A stretch of 64,000 nt of DNA, from NCBI RefSeq assembly GCF_048564905.1, contig NC_133013.1:1686105-1750104 (forward strand), read 5' to 3'. Made by a program: the position numbers and the translations under genes. The DNA comes from Vicugna pacos. Lineage: Eukaryota; Chordata; Mammalia; Artiodactyla; Camelidae. The notes under the pieces are model-generated. The model worked only from the letters and a program-made list of their open reading frames with translations, made no database searches and was not told where the DNA came from. Positions 34,989 to 48,995 of the stretch are shown in pieces; within the stretch, counting starts at the first letter, position 1; each line of letters starts with the position of its first letter.

Positions 34989-37323
34989 GTCCTACGTGGG
35001 CTGAAAACCACAGAAGGGATGGAGGATTAGGCTCGCCTGCGAAGACTTTGCTGAAGCCACACAAAACCTGGTGAGCCTTCCTTCCCCGTATCCCACTCGT
35101 CCCCGCATCAGACCGAGTGGGAGACAGGTCTCGTGACCCTGAGGGAGACACCACAGGCCACGGGTTCAGGTGTCTCTTCCATAGCCGATCAACGGCCGTG
35201 GAAGGTCAGGGCTCCACACGCTGCAGACAATGGCAGGGGTGGGCTTCTCCTTCGGGGAGCCCGGAACGTGCTCCCTGTTGAAGGCCCGTGTGCAGAACTG
35301 ACACGCCTGCCTTCTGTCACAGGCCTCTTACTCCGTAGCACTCGACAAGGGACACCTCCTCCCCAGGGCAGGATTGGGGAGGGTAAGACGCGGTCCATCA
35401 ATTGCGTCCGCTATGGCACCAGGGGAGCACGGCCGAGAGCCCAGTCAGGGTGGCCCATGCCCTGGGAGGGACATGGAGAGCGATCTGCCCTTCTCCTGCA
35501 GTGACGCAAGGAACAAACAGAGGAATCTACGCTTTCATCTTACCAAGTGGAGCATCCGGTACAAGTGAGCGAGGCTGGACAGGGCCCAATGGGGGCCCAG
35601 CTGGTGGTGGCCACACGGGCCGGTCCTTGCAAAGGCCGGGATGCTACAAGGTAACCTGCAGGGCAGAAGGGAGAGCCGTGTCAGGCGACAGAAACGGAGC
35701 GACCACCGACAAATGCCGAAACCCAACGCATCAGCTGTCGGCACCGGGCACCCTCCCCACACCCCGCCGGGTGCCCACCCAGCAGCACAGTGCCCCACGC
35801 TCCACCCAGCCCTCTGGGGCCTGCAGCCGGCAGCCCGGGCCGCGCAGCAGGACACGGGGGGACAACAATGGCACCACACGACGCCCCCGCTGTCGCCCAG
35901 TGGACGAAGCCAAGGGTCCTGCCTGCGAGGATGCACACAGAGCTTCCAGCACTCTGACAAAAGCAGCGCCTTCACAACAGGCAGCCCCTTTGGGCAGGAC
36001 AGCCCTCCTCGCCACCACCCCAGCTCCACGGGAGCTGGCCCGGCGCCGACCAGGAACACGCAGAAGGGACGGACGTGAAAAGCTCGTCCTCCACACGTGC
36101 AATCAGAGCCGCACCTGGGTCACCGCTCTGCCTCCAGGACCCTGCCTGGCCCTCTCCTCCCCCCCCCCCAACGAAGTAATCTCCTCCGACCTGCAGGGGC
36201 TTCCCCTGGGCGCAAAGTGCACTGGGGAGCTGGGCACCCCGGAGTCCTGCGGGGGAGCTGCCCAAGTGCTCCTGAAGGGACAACGCTGCCCACAGGAGGT
36301 AGTCACGCTCCGCTACAATCACCGCTATCCTCAGGGACGTCTGGGTTTTCAGTGCACTACGAAGCGCGCACTACTTGTGTCCTTCGGCAAACTCAAGTGG
36401 GATGTCTGGATCCCACAACTGACACCAAAAGGACCCTACTAGCCCGGGCGCAAAATCCCGCGGCGTGTCATGCTGACGCACAGGAGCAGCTCTGACAGCT
36501 TCCAGGGCAGGGCAGGCCCGACCAGGCGCAGGGGTGGGGAGCACGACGGGAGGACGCTGCTGCGCGTCGCAATTCCCCTGCAGGGAAGTAGGCCTCTTCA
36601 CTGCGGGCTCTTTCCCTGCAAGCCTCTATTTCTTACTACAAAAGCAACATCTACCCAGAGTACACCTGGACGCAGCGGGCCAGGCACATCTCCGTCCCGA
36701 GAACAGACGGTCACGGGTTCTGACATTTATCCCACACCAAACAGGTAGACTCAAAGCTGCACAAAGCACACAGGACAAAGCTGGAGGGAGGGCTTTGCCC
36801 CTTTCTCAGTTACGAGGATTTCAATGGGCATGCTAAACAGGAGAATCACCTGGCCTCAGCAAGGGAACAAGTCAAACGAGTGACGACACAGGACTCTGCC
36901 TCAGTGACCCAGGAGCAACCCCAGGTGCAGGTCGTCAGGAAGGAGTCAGCAGAGCCAGGAGAAGCCAGTGTGGAGCGAGGGCTCACCCTCCGCACGCTAT
37001 CTCGAGAAACCCACAGCCAAAGTCTGCGGTCCTCGGCTTCTGAGCACTCCCTCGTGGCTTAGGTAGGCACCCGCCAAGGTGACGGGCTCCAGGGACAAGC
37101 AGCCCACTGGCCCCTGGGGAGATTGAATTTGAAAGCGAACGACACTCCACACCCGTCACAGGACACACAGTCTGGAGATGAGGGCGGGAATGGCTTCCGG
37201 GAAAACAGGAAGCTCACCTTTCCCAGGACGACATCCAACGGAGCACGGCCACCCCACTTACCTGGGCCTCCGGGGCCGCCGCAGGCGGGCGGGAGCTGCC
37301 GGCCAATGCCGGGGCCGGGCCAG
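34989..37323 (+). repeat. Array unit 5 (type A', 2,335 bp)
   Basis: A' mark GCATCCGGTACAAGTGAGCG, shared only with unit 6. Private GGGACATGGAG (about 35,470) and GATGCTACAAGG. Confidence 0.92.
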
Positions 37324-39657
37324 GTCCTACGTGGGCTGAAAACCACAGAAGGGATGGAGGATTAGGCTCGCCTGCGAAGACTTTGCTGAAGCCACACAAA
37401 ACCTGGTGAGCCTTCCTTCCCCGTATCCCACTCGTCCCCGCATCAGACCGAGTGGGAGACAGGTCTCGTGACCCTGAGGGAGACACCACAGGCCACGGGT
37501 TCAGGTGTCTCTTCCATAGCCGATCAACGGCCGTGGAAGGTCAGGGCTCCACACGCTGCAGACAATGGCAGGGGTGGGCTTCTCCTTCGGGGAGCCCGGA
37601 ACGTGCTCCCTGTTGAAGGCCCGTGTGCAGAACTGACACGCCTGCCTTCTGTCACAGGCCTCTTACTCCGTAGCACTCGACAAGGGACACCTCCTCCCCA
37701 GGGCAGGATTGGGGAGGGTAAGACGCGGTCCATCAATTGCGTCCGCTATGGCACCAGGGGAGCACGGCCGAGAGCCCAGTCAGGGTGGCCCATGCCCTGG
37801 GAGGGACCTGGAGAGCGATCTGCCCTTCTCCTGCAGTGACGCAAGGAACAAACAGAGGAATCTACGCTTTCATCTTACCAAGTGGAGCATCCGGTACAAG
37901 TGAGCGAGGCTGGACAGGGCCCAATGGGGGCCCAGCTGGTGGTGGCCACACGGGCCGGTCCTTGCAAAGGCCGGGATGCTGCAAGGTAACCTGCAGGGCA
38001 GAAGGGAGAGCCGTGTCAGGCGACAGAAACGGAGCGACCACCGACAAATGCCGAAACCCAACGCATCAGCTGTCGGCACCGGGCACCCTCCCCACACCCC
38101 GCCGGGTGCCCACCCAGCAGCACAGTGCCCCACGCTCCACCCAGCCCTCTGGGGCCTGCAGCCGGCAGCCCGGGCCGCGCAGCAGGACACGGGGGGACAA
38201 CAATGGCACCACACGACGCCCCCGCTGTCGCCCAGTGGACGAAGCCAAGGGTCCTGCCTGCGAGGATGCACACAGAGCTTCCAGCACTCTGACAAAAGCA
38301 GCGCCTTCACAACAGGCAGCCCCTTTGGGCAGGACAGCCCTCCTCGCCACCACCCCAGCTCCACGGGAGCTGGCCCGGCGCCGACCAGGAACACGCAGAA
38401 GGGACGGACGTGAAAAGCTCGTCCTCCACACGTGCAATCAGAGCCGCACCTGGGTCACCGCTCTGCCTCCAGGACCCTGCCTGGCCCTCTCCTCCCCCCC
38501 CCCCACGAAGTAATCTCCTCCGACCTGCAGGGGCTTCCCCTGGGCGCAAAGTGCACTGGGGAGCTGGGCACCCCGGAGTCCTGCGGGGGAGCTGCCCAAG
38601 TGCTCCTGAAGGGACAACGCTGCCCACAGGAGGTAGTCACGCTCCGCTACAATCACCGCTATCCTCAGGGACGTCTGGGTTTTCAGTGCGCTACGAAGCG
38701 CGCACTACTTGTGTCCTTCGGCAAACTCAAGTGGGATGTCTGGATCCCACAACTGACACCAAAAGGACCCTACTAGCCCGGGCGCAAAATCCCGCGGCGT
38801 GTCATGCTGACGCACAGGAGCAGCTCTGACAGCTTCCAGGGCAGGGCAGGCCCGACCAGGCGCAGGGGTGGGGAGCACGACGGGAGGACGCTGCTGCGCG
38901 TCGCAATTCCCCTGCAGGGAAGTAGGCCTCTTCACTGCGGGCTCTTTCCCTGCAAGCCTCTATTTCTTACTACAAAAGCAACATCTACCCAGAGTACACC
39001 TGGACGCAGCGGGCCAGGCACATCTCCGTCCCGAGAACAGACGGTCACGGGTTCTGACATTTATCCCACACCAAACAGGTAGACTCAAAGCTGCACAAAG
39101 CACACAGGACAAAGCTGGAGGGAGGGCTTTGCCCCTTTCTCAGTTACGAGGATTTCAATGGGCATGCTAAACAGGAGAATCACCTGGCCTCAGCAAGGGA
39201 ACAAGTCAAACGAGTGACGACACAGGACTCTGCCTCAGTGACCCAGGAGCAACCCCAGGTGCAGGTCGTCAGGAAGGAGTCAGCAGAGCCAGGAGAAGCC
39301 AGTGTGGAGCGAGGGCTCACCCTCCGCACGCTATCTCGAGAAACCCACAGCCAAAGTCTGCGGTCCTCGGCTTCTGAGCACTCCCTCGTGGCTTAGGCAG
39401 GCACCCGCCAAGGTGACGGGCTCCAGGGACAAGCAGCCCACTGGCCCCTGGGGAGATTGAATTTGAAAGCGAACGACACTCCAGACCCGTCACAGGACAC
39501 ACAGTCTGGAGATGAGGGCGGGAATGGCTTCCGGGAAAACAGGAAGCTCACCTTTCCCAGGACGACGTCCAACGGAGCACGGCCACCCCACTTACCTGGG
39601 CCTCCGGGGCCGCCGCAGGTGGGCGGGAGCTGCCGGCCAATGCCGGGGCCGGGCCAG
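37324..39657 (+). repeat. Array unit 6 (type A', 2,334 bp)
   Basis: Shares GGTACAAGTGAGCG with unit 5. The tract is in the C11-ACG form. Confidence 0.92.
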
Positions 39658-41992
39658 GTCCTACGTGGGCTGAAAACCACAGAAGGGATGGAGGATTAGG
39701 CTCGCCTGCGAAGACTTTGCTGAAGCCACACAAAACCTGGTGAGCCTTCCTTCCCCGTATCCCACTCGTCCCCGCATCAGACCGAGTGGGAGACAGGTCT
39801 CGTGACCCTGAGGGAGACACCACAGGCCACGGGTTCAGGTGTCTCTTCCATAGCCGATCAACGGCCGTGGAAGGTCAGGGCTCCACACGCTGCAGACAAT
39901 GGCAGGGGTGGGCTTCTCCTTCGGGGAGCCCGGAACGTGCTCCCTGTTGAAGGCCCGTGTGCAGAACTGACACGCCTGCCTTCTGTCACAGGCCTCTTAC
40001 TCCGTAGCACTCTACAAGGGACACCTCCTCCCCAGGGCAGGATTGGGGAGGGTAAGACGCGGTCCATCAATTGCGTCCGCTATGGCACCAGGGGAGCACG
40101 GCCGAGAGCCCAGTCAGGGTGGCCCATGCCCTGGGAGGGACCTGGAGAGCGATCTGCCCTTCTCCTGCAGTGACGCAAGGAACAAACAGAGGAATCTACG
40201 CTTTCATCTTACCAAGTGGAGCATCCGGTACAGGTGAGCGAGGCTGGACAGGGCCCAATGGGGGCCCAGCTGGTGGTGGCCACACGGGCCGGTCCTTGCA
40301 AAGGCCGGGATGCTGCAAGGTAACCTGCAGGGCAGAAGGGAGAGCCGTGTCAGGCGACAGAAACGGAGCGACCACCGACAAATGCCGAAAACCAACGCAT
40401 CAGCTGTCGGCACCGGGCACCCTCCCCACACCCCGCCAGGTGCCCACCCAGCAGCACAGTGCCCCACGCTCCACCCAGCCCTCTGGGGCCTGCAGCCGGC
40501 AGCCCGGGCCGCGCAGCAGGACACGGGGGGACAACAATGGCACCACACGACGCCCCCGCTGTCGCCCAGTGGACGAAGCCAAAGGTCCTGCCTGCGAGGA
40601 TGCACACAGAGCTTCCAGCACTCTGACAAAAGCAGCGCCTTCACAACAGGCAGCCCCTTTGGGCAGGACAGCCCTCCTCGCCACCACCCCAGCTCCACGG
40701 GAGCTGGCCCGGCGCCGACCAGGAACACGCAGAAGGGACGGACGTGAAAAGCTCGTCCTCCACACGTGCAATCAGAGCCGCACCTGGGTCACCGCTCTGC
40801 CTCCAGGACCCTGCCTGGCCCTCTCCTCCCCCCCCCCCCACGAAGTAATCTCCTCCGACCTGCAGGGGCTTCCCCTGGGCGCAAAGTGCACTGGGGAGCT
40901 GGGCACCCCGGAGTCCTGCGGGGGAGCTGCCCAAGTGCTCCTGAAGGGACAACGCTGCCCACAGGAGGTAGTCACGCTCCGCTACAATCACCGCTATCCT
41001 CAGGGACGTCTGGGTTTTCAGTGCGCTACGAAGCGCGCACTACTTGTGTCCTTCGGCAAACTCAAGTGGGATGTCTGGATCCCACAACTGACACCAAAAG
41101 GACCCTACTAGCCCGGGCGCAAAATCCCGCGGCGTGTCATGCTGACGCACAGGAGCAGCTCTGACAGCTTCCAGGGCAGGGCAGGCCCGACCAGGCGCAG
41201 GGGTGGGGAGCACGACGGGAGGACGCTGCTGCGCGTCGCAATTCCCCTGCAGGGAAGTAGGCCTCTTCACTGCGGGCTCTTTCCCTGCAAGCCTCTATTT
41301 CTTACTACAAAAGCAACATCTACCCAGAGTACACCTGGACGCAGCGGGCCAGGCACATCTCCGTCCCGAGAACAGACGGTCACGGGTTCTGACATTTATC
41401 CCACACCAAACAGGTAGACTCAAAGCTGCACAAAGCACACAGGACAAAGCTGGAGGGAGGGCTTTGCCCCTTTCTCAGTTACGAGGATTTCAATGGGCAT
41501 GCTAAACAGGAGAATCACCTGGCCTCAGCAAGGGAACAAGTCAAACGAGTGACGACACAGGACTCTGCCTCAGTGACCCAGGAGCAACCCCAGGTGCAGG
41601 TCGTCAGGAAGGAGTCAGCAGAGCCAGGAGAAGCCAGTGTGGAGCGAGGGCTCACCCTCCGCACGCTATCTCGAGAAACCCACAGCCAAAGTCTGCGGTC
41701 CTCGGCTTCTGAGCACTCCCTCGTGGCTTAGGCAGGCACCCGCCAAGGTGACGGGCTCCAGGGACAAGCAGCCCACTGGCCCCTGGGGAGATTGAATTTG
41801 AAAGCGAACGACACTCCAGACCCGTCACAGGACACACAGTCTGGAGATGAGGGCGGGAATGGCTTCCGGGAAAACAGGAAGCTCACCTTTCCCAGGACGA
41901 CGTCCAACGGAGCACGGCCACCCCACTTACCTGGGCCTCCGGGGCCGCCGCAGGCGGGCGGGAGCTGCCGGCCAATGCCGGGGCCGGGCCAG
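39658..41992 (+). repeat. Array unit 7 (type A, 2,335 bp)
   Basis: Type A at GGTACAGGTGAGCG but with CTCTACAAGG. It has the longest C run (C12-ACG) and private GCCGAAAACCAACG and CCGCCAGGTGCCC. Confidence 0.92.
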
Positions 41993-44326
41993 GTCCTACG
42001 TGGGCTGAAAACCACAGAAGGGATGGAGGATTAGGCTCGCCTGCGAAGACTTTGCTGAAGCCACACAAAACCTGGTGAGCCTTCCTTCCCCGTATCCCAC
42101 TCGTCCCCGCATCAGACCGAGTGGGAGACAGGTCTCGTGACCCTGAGGGAGACACCACAGGCCACGGGTTCAGGTGTCTCTTCCATAGCCGATCAACGGC
42201 CGTGGAAGGTCAGGGCTCCACACGCTGCAGACAATGGCAGGGGTGGGCTTCTCCTTCGGGGAGCCCGGAACGTGCTCCCTGTTGAAGGCCCGTGTGCAGA
42301 ACTGACACGCCTGCCTTCTGTCACAGGCCTCTTACTCCGTAGCACTCGACAAGGGACACCTCCTCCCCAGGGCAGGATTGGGGAGGGTAAGACGCGGTCC
42401 ATCAATTGCGTCCGCTATGGCACCAGGGGAGCACGGCCGAGAGCCCAGTCAGGGTGGCCCATGCCCTGGGAGGGACCTGGAGAGCGATCTGCCCTTCTCC
42501 TGCAGTGACGCAAGGAACAAACAGAGGAATCTACGCTTTCATCTTACCAAGTGGAGTATCCGGTACAGGAGAGCGAGGCTGGACAGGGCCCAATGGGGGC
42601 CCAGCTGGTGGTGGCCACACGGGCCGGTCCTTGCAAAGGCCGGGATGCTGCAAGGTAACCTGCAGGGCAGAAGGGAGAGCCGTGTCAGGCGACAGAAACG
42701 GAGCGACCACCGACAAATGCCGAAACCCAACGCATCAGCTGTCGGCACCGGGCACCCTCCCCACACCCCGCCGGGTGCCCACCCAGCAGCACAGTGCCCC
42801 ACGCTCCACCCAGCCCTCTGGGGCCTGCAGCCGGCAGCCCGGGCCGCGCAGCAGGACACGGGGGGACAACAATGGCACCACACGACGCCCCCGCTGTCGC
42901 CCAGTGGACGAAGCCAAGGGTCCTGCCTGCGAGGATGCACACAGAGCTTCCAGCACTCTGACAAAAGCAGCGCCTTCACAACAGGCAGCCCCTTTGGGCA
43001 GGACAGCCCTCCTCGCCACCACCCCAGCTCCACGGGAGCTGGCCTGGTGCCGACCAGGAACACGCAGAAAGGACGGACGTGAAAAGCTCGTCCTCCACAC
43101 GTGCAATCAGAGCCACACCTGGGTCACCGCTCTGCCTCCAGGACCCTGCCTGGCCCTCTCCTCCCCACCCCCAACGAAGTAATCTCCTCCGACCTGCAGG
43201 GGCTTCCCCTGGGCGCAAAGTGCACTGGGGAGCTGGGCACCCCGGAGTCCTGCGGGGGAGCTGCCCAAGAGCTCCTGAAGGGACAACGCTGCCCACAGGA
43301 GGTAGTCGCGCTCCGCTACAATCACCGCTATCCTCAGGGACGTCTGGGTTTTCAGTGCGCTACGAAGCGCGCACTACTTATGTCCTTCGGCAAACTCAAG
43401 TGGGATGTCTGGATCCCACAACTGACACCAAAAGGACCCTACTAGCCCGGGCGCAAAATCCCGCGGCGTGTCATGCTGACGCACAGGAGCAGCTCTGACA
43501 GCTTCCAGGGCAGGGCAGGCCCGACCAGGCGCAGGGGTGGGGAGCACGACGGGAGGACGCTGCTGCGCGTCGCAATTCCCCTGCAGGGAAGTAGGCCTCT
43601 TCACTGCGGGCTCTTTCCCTGCAAGCCTCTATTTCTTACTACAAAAGCAACATCTACCCAGAGTACACCTGGACGCAGCGGGCCAGGCACATCTCCGTCC
43701 CGAGAACAGACGGTCACGGGTTCTGACATTTATCCCACACCAAACAGGTAGACTCAAAGCTGCACAAAGCACACAGGACAAAGCTGGAGGGAGGGCTTTG
43801 CCCCTTTCTCAGTTACGAGGATTTCAATGGGCATGCTAAACAGGAGAATCACCTGGCCTCAGCAAGGGAACAAGTCAAACGAGTGACGACACAGGACTCT
43901 GCCTCAGTGACCCAGGAGCAACCCCAGGTGCAGGTCGTCAGGAAGGAGTCAGCAGAGCCAGGAGAAGCCAGTGTGGAGCGAGGGCTCACCCTCCGCACGC
44001 TATCTCGAGAAACCCACAGCCAAAGTCTGCGGTCCTCGGCTTCTGAGCACTCCCTCGTGGCTTAGGCAGGCACCCGCCAAGGTGACGGGCTCCAGGGACA
44101 AGCAGCCCACTGGCCCCTGGGGAGATTGAATTTGAAAGCGAACGACACTCCAGACCCGTCATAGGACACACAGTCTGGAGATGAGGGCGGGAATGGCTTC
44201 CGGGAAAACAGGAAGCTCACCTTTCCCAGGACGACGTCCAACGGAGCACGGCCACCCCACTTACCTGGGCCTCCGGGGCCGCCGCAGGCGGGCGGGAGCT
44301 GCCGGCCAATGCCGGGGCCGGGCCAG
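41993..44326 (+). repeat. Array unit 8 (type B, 2,334 bp)
   Basis: Type B tract CCCCACCCCCAACG, AAGAGCTCC and GTCGCGCTC, but with CTCGACAAGG on the left, so partly mosaic. CCCGTCATAGGAC near its end is shared with unit 10. Confidence 0.92.
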
Positions 44327-46660
44327 GTCCTACGTGGGCTGAAAACCACAGAAGGGATGGAGGATTAGGCTCGCCTGCGAAGACTTTGCTGAAGCCACAC
44401 AAAACCTGGTGAGCCTTCCTTCCTCGTATCCCACTCGTCCCCGCATCAGACCGAGTGGGAGACAGGTCTCGTGACCCTGAGGGAGACACCACAGGCCACG
44501 GGTTCAGGTGTCTCTTCCATAGCCGATCAACGGCCGTGGAAGGTCAGGGCTCCACACGCTGCAGACAATGGCAGGGGTGGGCTTCTCCTTCGGGGAGCCC
44601 GGAACGTGCTCCCTGTTGAAGGCCCGTGTGCAGAACTGACACGCCTGCCTTCTGTCACAGGCCTCTTACTCCGTAGCACTCGACAAGGGACACCTCCTCC
44701 CCAGGGCAGGATTGGGGAGGGTAAGACGCGGTCCATCAATTGCGTCCGCTATGGCACCAGGGGAGCACGGCCGAGAGCCCAGTCAGGGTGGCCCATGCCC
44801 TGGGAGGGACCTGGAGAGCGATCTGCCCTTCTCCTGCAGTGACGCAAGGAACAAACAGAGGAATCTCCGCTTTCATCTTACCAAGTGGAGTATCCGGTAC
44901 AGGAGAGCGAGGCTGGACAGGGCCCAATGGGGGCCCAGCTGGTGGTGGCCACACGGGCCGGTCCTTGCAAAGGCCGGGATGCTGCAAGGTAACCTGCAGG
45001 GCAGAAGGGAGAGCCGTGTCAGGCGACAGAAACGGAGCGACCACCGACAAATGCCGAAACCCAACGCATCAGCTGTCGGCACCGGGCACCCTCCCCACAC
45101 CCCGCCGGGTGCCCACCCAGCAGCACAGTGCCCCACGCTCCACTCAGCCCTCTGGGGCCTGCAGCCGGCAGCCCGGGCCGCGCAGCAGGACACGGGGGGA
45201 CAACAATGGCACCACACGACGCCCCCGCTGTCGCCCAGTGGACGAAGCCAAGGGTCCTGCCTGCGAGGATGCACACAGAGCTTCCAGCACTCTGACAAAA
45301 GCAGCGCCTTCACAACAGGCAGCCCCTTTGGGCAGGACAGCCCTCCTCGCCACCACCCCAGCACCACGGGAGCTGGCCCGGCGCCGACCAGGAACACGCA
45401 GAAGGGACGGACATGAAAAGCTCGTCCTCCACACGTGCAATCAGAGCCGCACCTGGGTCACCGCTCTGCCTCCAGGACCCTGCCTGGCCCTCTCCTCCCC
45501 CCCCCCCACGAAGTAATCTCCTCCGACCTGCAGGGGCTTCCCCTGGGCGCAAAGTGCACTGGGGAGCTGGGCACCCCGGAGTCCTGCGGGGGAGCTGCCC
45601 AAGTGCTCCTGAAGGGACAACGCTGCCCACAGGAGGTAGTCACGCTCCGCTACAATCACCGCTATCCTCAGGGACGTCTGGGTTTTCAGTGCGCTACGAA
45701 GCGCGCACTACTTGTGTCCTTCGGCAAACTCAAGTGGGATGTCTGGATCCCACAACTGACACCAAAAGGACCCTACTAGCCCGGGCGCAAAATCCCGCGG
45801 CGTGTCATGCTGACGCACAGGAGCAGCTCTGACAGCTTCCAGGGCAGGGCAGGCCCGACCAGGCGCAGGGGTGGGGAGCACGACGGGAGGACGCTGCTGC
45901 GCGTCGCAATTCCCCTGCAGGGAAGTAGGCCTCTTCACTGCGGGCTCTTTCCCTGCAAGCCTCTATTTCTTACTACAAAAGCAACATCTACCCAGAGTAC
46001 ACCTGGACGCAGCGGGCCAGGCACATCTCCGTCCCGAGAACAGACGGTCACGGGTTCTGACATTTATCCCACACCAAACAGGTAGACTCAAAGCTGCACA
46101 AAGCACACAGGACAAAGCTGGAGGGAGGGCTTTGCCCCTTTCTCAGTTACGAGGATTTCAATGGGCATGCTAAACAGGAGAATCACCTGGCCTCAGCAAG
46201 GGAACAAGTCAAACGAGTGACGACACAGGACTCTGCCTCAGTGACCCAGGAGCAACCCCAGGTGCAGGTCGTCAGGAAGGAGTCAGCAGAGCCAGGAGAA
46301 GCCAGTGTGGAGCGAGGGCTCACCCTCCGCACGCTATCTCGAGAAACCCACAGCCAAAGTCTGCGGTCCTCGGCTTCTGAGCACTCTCTCGTGGCTTAGG
46401 CAGGCACCCGCCAAGGTGACGGGCTCCAGGGACAAGCAGCCCACTGGCCCCTGGGGAGATTGAATTTGAAAGCGAACGACACTCCAGACCCGTCACAGGA
46501 CACACAGTCTGGAGATGAGGGCGGGAATGGCTTCCGGGAAAACAGGAAGCTCACCTTTCCCAGGACGACGTCCAACGGAGCACGGCCACCCCACTTACCT
46601 GGGCCTCCGGGGCCGCCGCAGGCGGGCGGGAGCTGCCGGCCAATGCCGGGGCCGGGCCAG
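44327..46660 (+). repeat. Array unit 9 (type C, 2,334 bp)
   Basis: Type C: AATCTCCGCTTTC, CTCCACTCAGCCC, CCAGCACCACGG and the C11-ACG tract. TTCCTCGTATCCC is shared with unit 11 and ACTCTCTCGTGG with units 11 and 15. Confidence 0.92.
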
Positions 46661-48995
46661 GTCCTACGTGGGCTGAAAACCACAGAAGGGATGGAGGATT
46701 AGGCTCGCCTGCGAAGACTTTGCTGAAGCCACACAAAACCTGGTGAGCCTTCCTTCCCCATATCCCACTCGTCCCCGCATCAGACCGAGTGGGAGACAGG
46801 TCTCGTGACCCTGAGGGAGACACCACAGGCCACGGGTTCAGGTGTCTCTTCCATAGCCGATCAACGGCCGTGGAAGGTCAGGGCTCCACACGCTGCAGAC
46901 AATGGCAGGGGTGGGCTTCTCCTTCGGGGAGCCCGGAACGTGCTCCCTGTTGAAGGCCCGTGTGCAGAACTGACACGCCTGCCTTCTGTCACAGGCCTCT
47001 TACTCCGTAGCACTCGACAAGGGACACCTCCTCCCCAGGGCAGGATTGGGGAGGGTAAGACGCGGTCCATCAATTGCGTCCGCTATGGCACCAGGGGAGC
47101 ACGGCCGAGAGCCCAGTCAGGGTGGCCCATGCCCTGGGAGGGACCTGGAGAGCGATCTGCCCTTCTCCTGCAGTGACGCAAGGAACAAACAGAGGAATCT
47201 ACGCTTTCATCTTACCAAGTGGAGCATCCGGTACAGGTGAGCGAGGCTGGACAGGGCCCAATGGGGGCCCAGCTGGTGGTGGCCACACGGGCCGGTCCTT
47301 GCAAAGGCCGGGATGCTGCAAGGTAACCTGCAGGGCAGAAGGGAGAGCCGTGTCAGGCGACAGAAACGGAGCGACCACCGACAAATGCCGAAACCCAACG
47401 CATCAGCTGTCGGCACCGGGCACCCTCCCCACACCCCGCCGGGTGCCCACCCAGCAGCACAGTGCCCCACGCTCCACCCAGCCCTCTGGGGCCTGCAGCC
47501 GGCAGCCCGGGCCGCGCAGCAGGACACGGGGGGACAACAATGGCACCACACGACGCCCCCGCTGTCGCCCAGTGGACGAAGCCAAGGGTCCTGCCTGCGA
47601 GGATGCACACAGAGCTTCCAGCACTCTGACAAAAGCAGCGCCTTCACAACAGGCAGCCCCTTTGGGCAGGACAGCCCTCCTCGCCACCACCCCAGCTCCA
47701 CGGGAGCTGGCCCGGCGCCGACCAGGAACACGCAGAAGGGACGGACGTGAAAAGCTCGTCCTCCACACGTGCAATCAGAGCCGCACCTGGGTCACCGCTC
47801 TGCCTCCAGGACCCTGCCTAGCCCTCTCCTCCCCCCCCCCCAACGAAGTAATCTCCTCCGACCTGCAGGGGCTTCCCCTGGGCGCAAAGTGCACTGGGGA
47901 GCTGGGCACCCCGGAGTCCTGCGGGGGAGCTGCCCAAGTGCTCCTGAAGGGACAACGCTGCCCACAGGAGGTAGTCACGCTCCGCTACAATCACCGCTAT
48001 CCTCAGGGACGTCTGGGTTTTCAGTGCGCTACGAAGCGCGCACTACTTGTGTCCTTCGGCAAACTCAAGTGGGATGTCTGGATCCCACAACTGACACCAA
48101 AAGGACCCTACTAGCCCGGGCGCAAAATCCCGCGGCGTGTCATGCTGACGCACAGGAGCAGCTCTGACAGCTTCCAGGGCAGGGCAGGCCCGACCAGGCG
48201 CAGGGGTGGGGAGCACGACGGGAGGACGCTGCTGCGCGTCGCAATTCCCCTGCAGGGAAGTAGGCCTCTTCACTGCGGGCTCTTTCCCTGCAAGCCTCTA
48301 TTTCTTACTGCAAAAGCAACATCTACCCAGAGTACACCTGGACGCAGCGGGCCAGGCACATCTCCGTCCCGAGAACAGACGGTCACGGGTTCTGACATTT
48401 ATCCCACACCAAACAGGTAGACTCAAAGCTGCACAAAGCACACAGGACAAAGCTGGAGGGAGGGCTTTGCCCCTTTCTCAGTTACGAGGATTTCAATGGG
48501 CATGCTAAACAGGAGAATCACCTGGCCTCAGCAAGGGAACAAGTCAAACGAGTGACGACACAGGACTCTGCCTCAGTGACCCAGGAGCAACCCCAGGTGC
48601 AGGTCGTCAGGAAGGAGTCAGCAGAGCCAGGAGAAGCCAGTGTGGAGCGAGGGCTCACCCTCCGCACGCTATCTCGAGAAACCCACAGCCAAAGTCTGCG
48701 GTCCTCGGCTTCTGAGCACTCCCTCGTGGCTTAGGCAGGCACCCGCCAAGGTGACGGGCTCCAGGGACAAGCAGCCCACTGGCCCCTGGGGAGATTGAAT
48801 TTGAAAGCGAACGACACTCCAGACCCGTCATAGGACACACAGTCTGGAGATGAGGGCGGGAATGGCTTCCGGGAAAACAGGAAGCTCACCTTTCCCAGGA
48901 CGACGTCCAACGGAGCACGGCCACCCCACTTACCTGGGCCTCCGGGGCCGCCGCAGGCGGGCGGGAGCTGCCAGCCAATGCCGGGGCCGGGCCAG
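46661..48995 (+). repeat. Array unit 10 (type A, 2,335 bp)
   Basis: Type A with CCCCATATCCC and CTTACTGCAAAAG, both shared with units 12, 13 and 16. CCCGTCATAGGAC near the end is shared with unit 8. Confidence 0.92.
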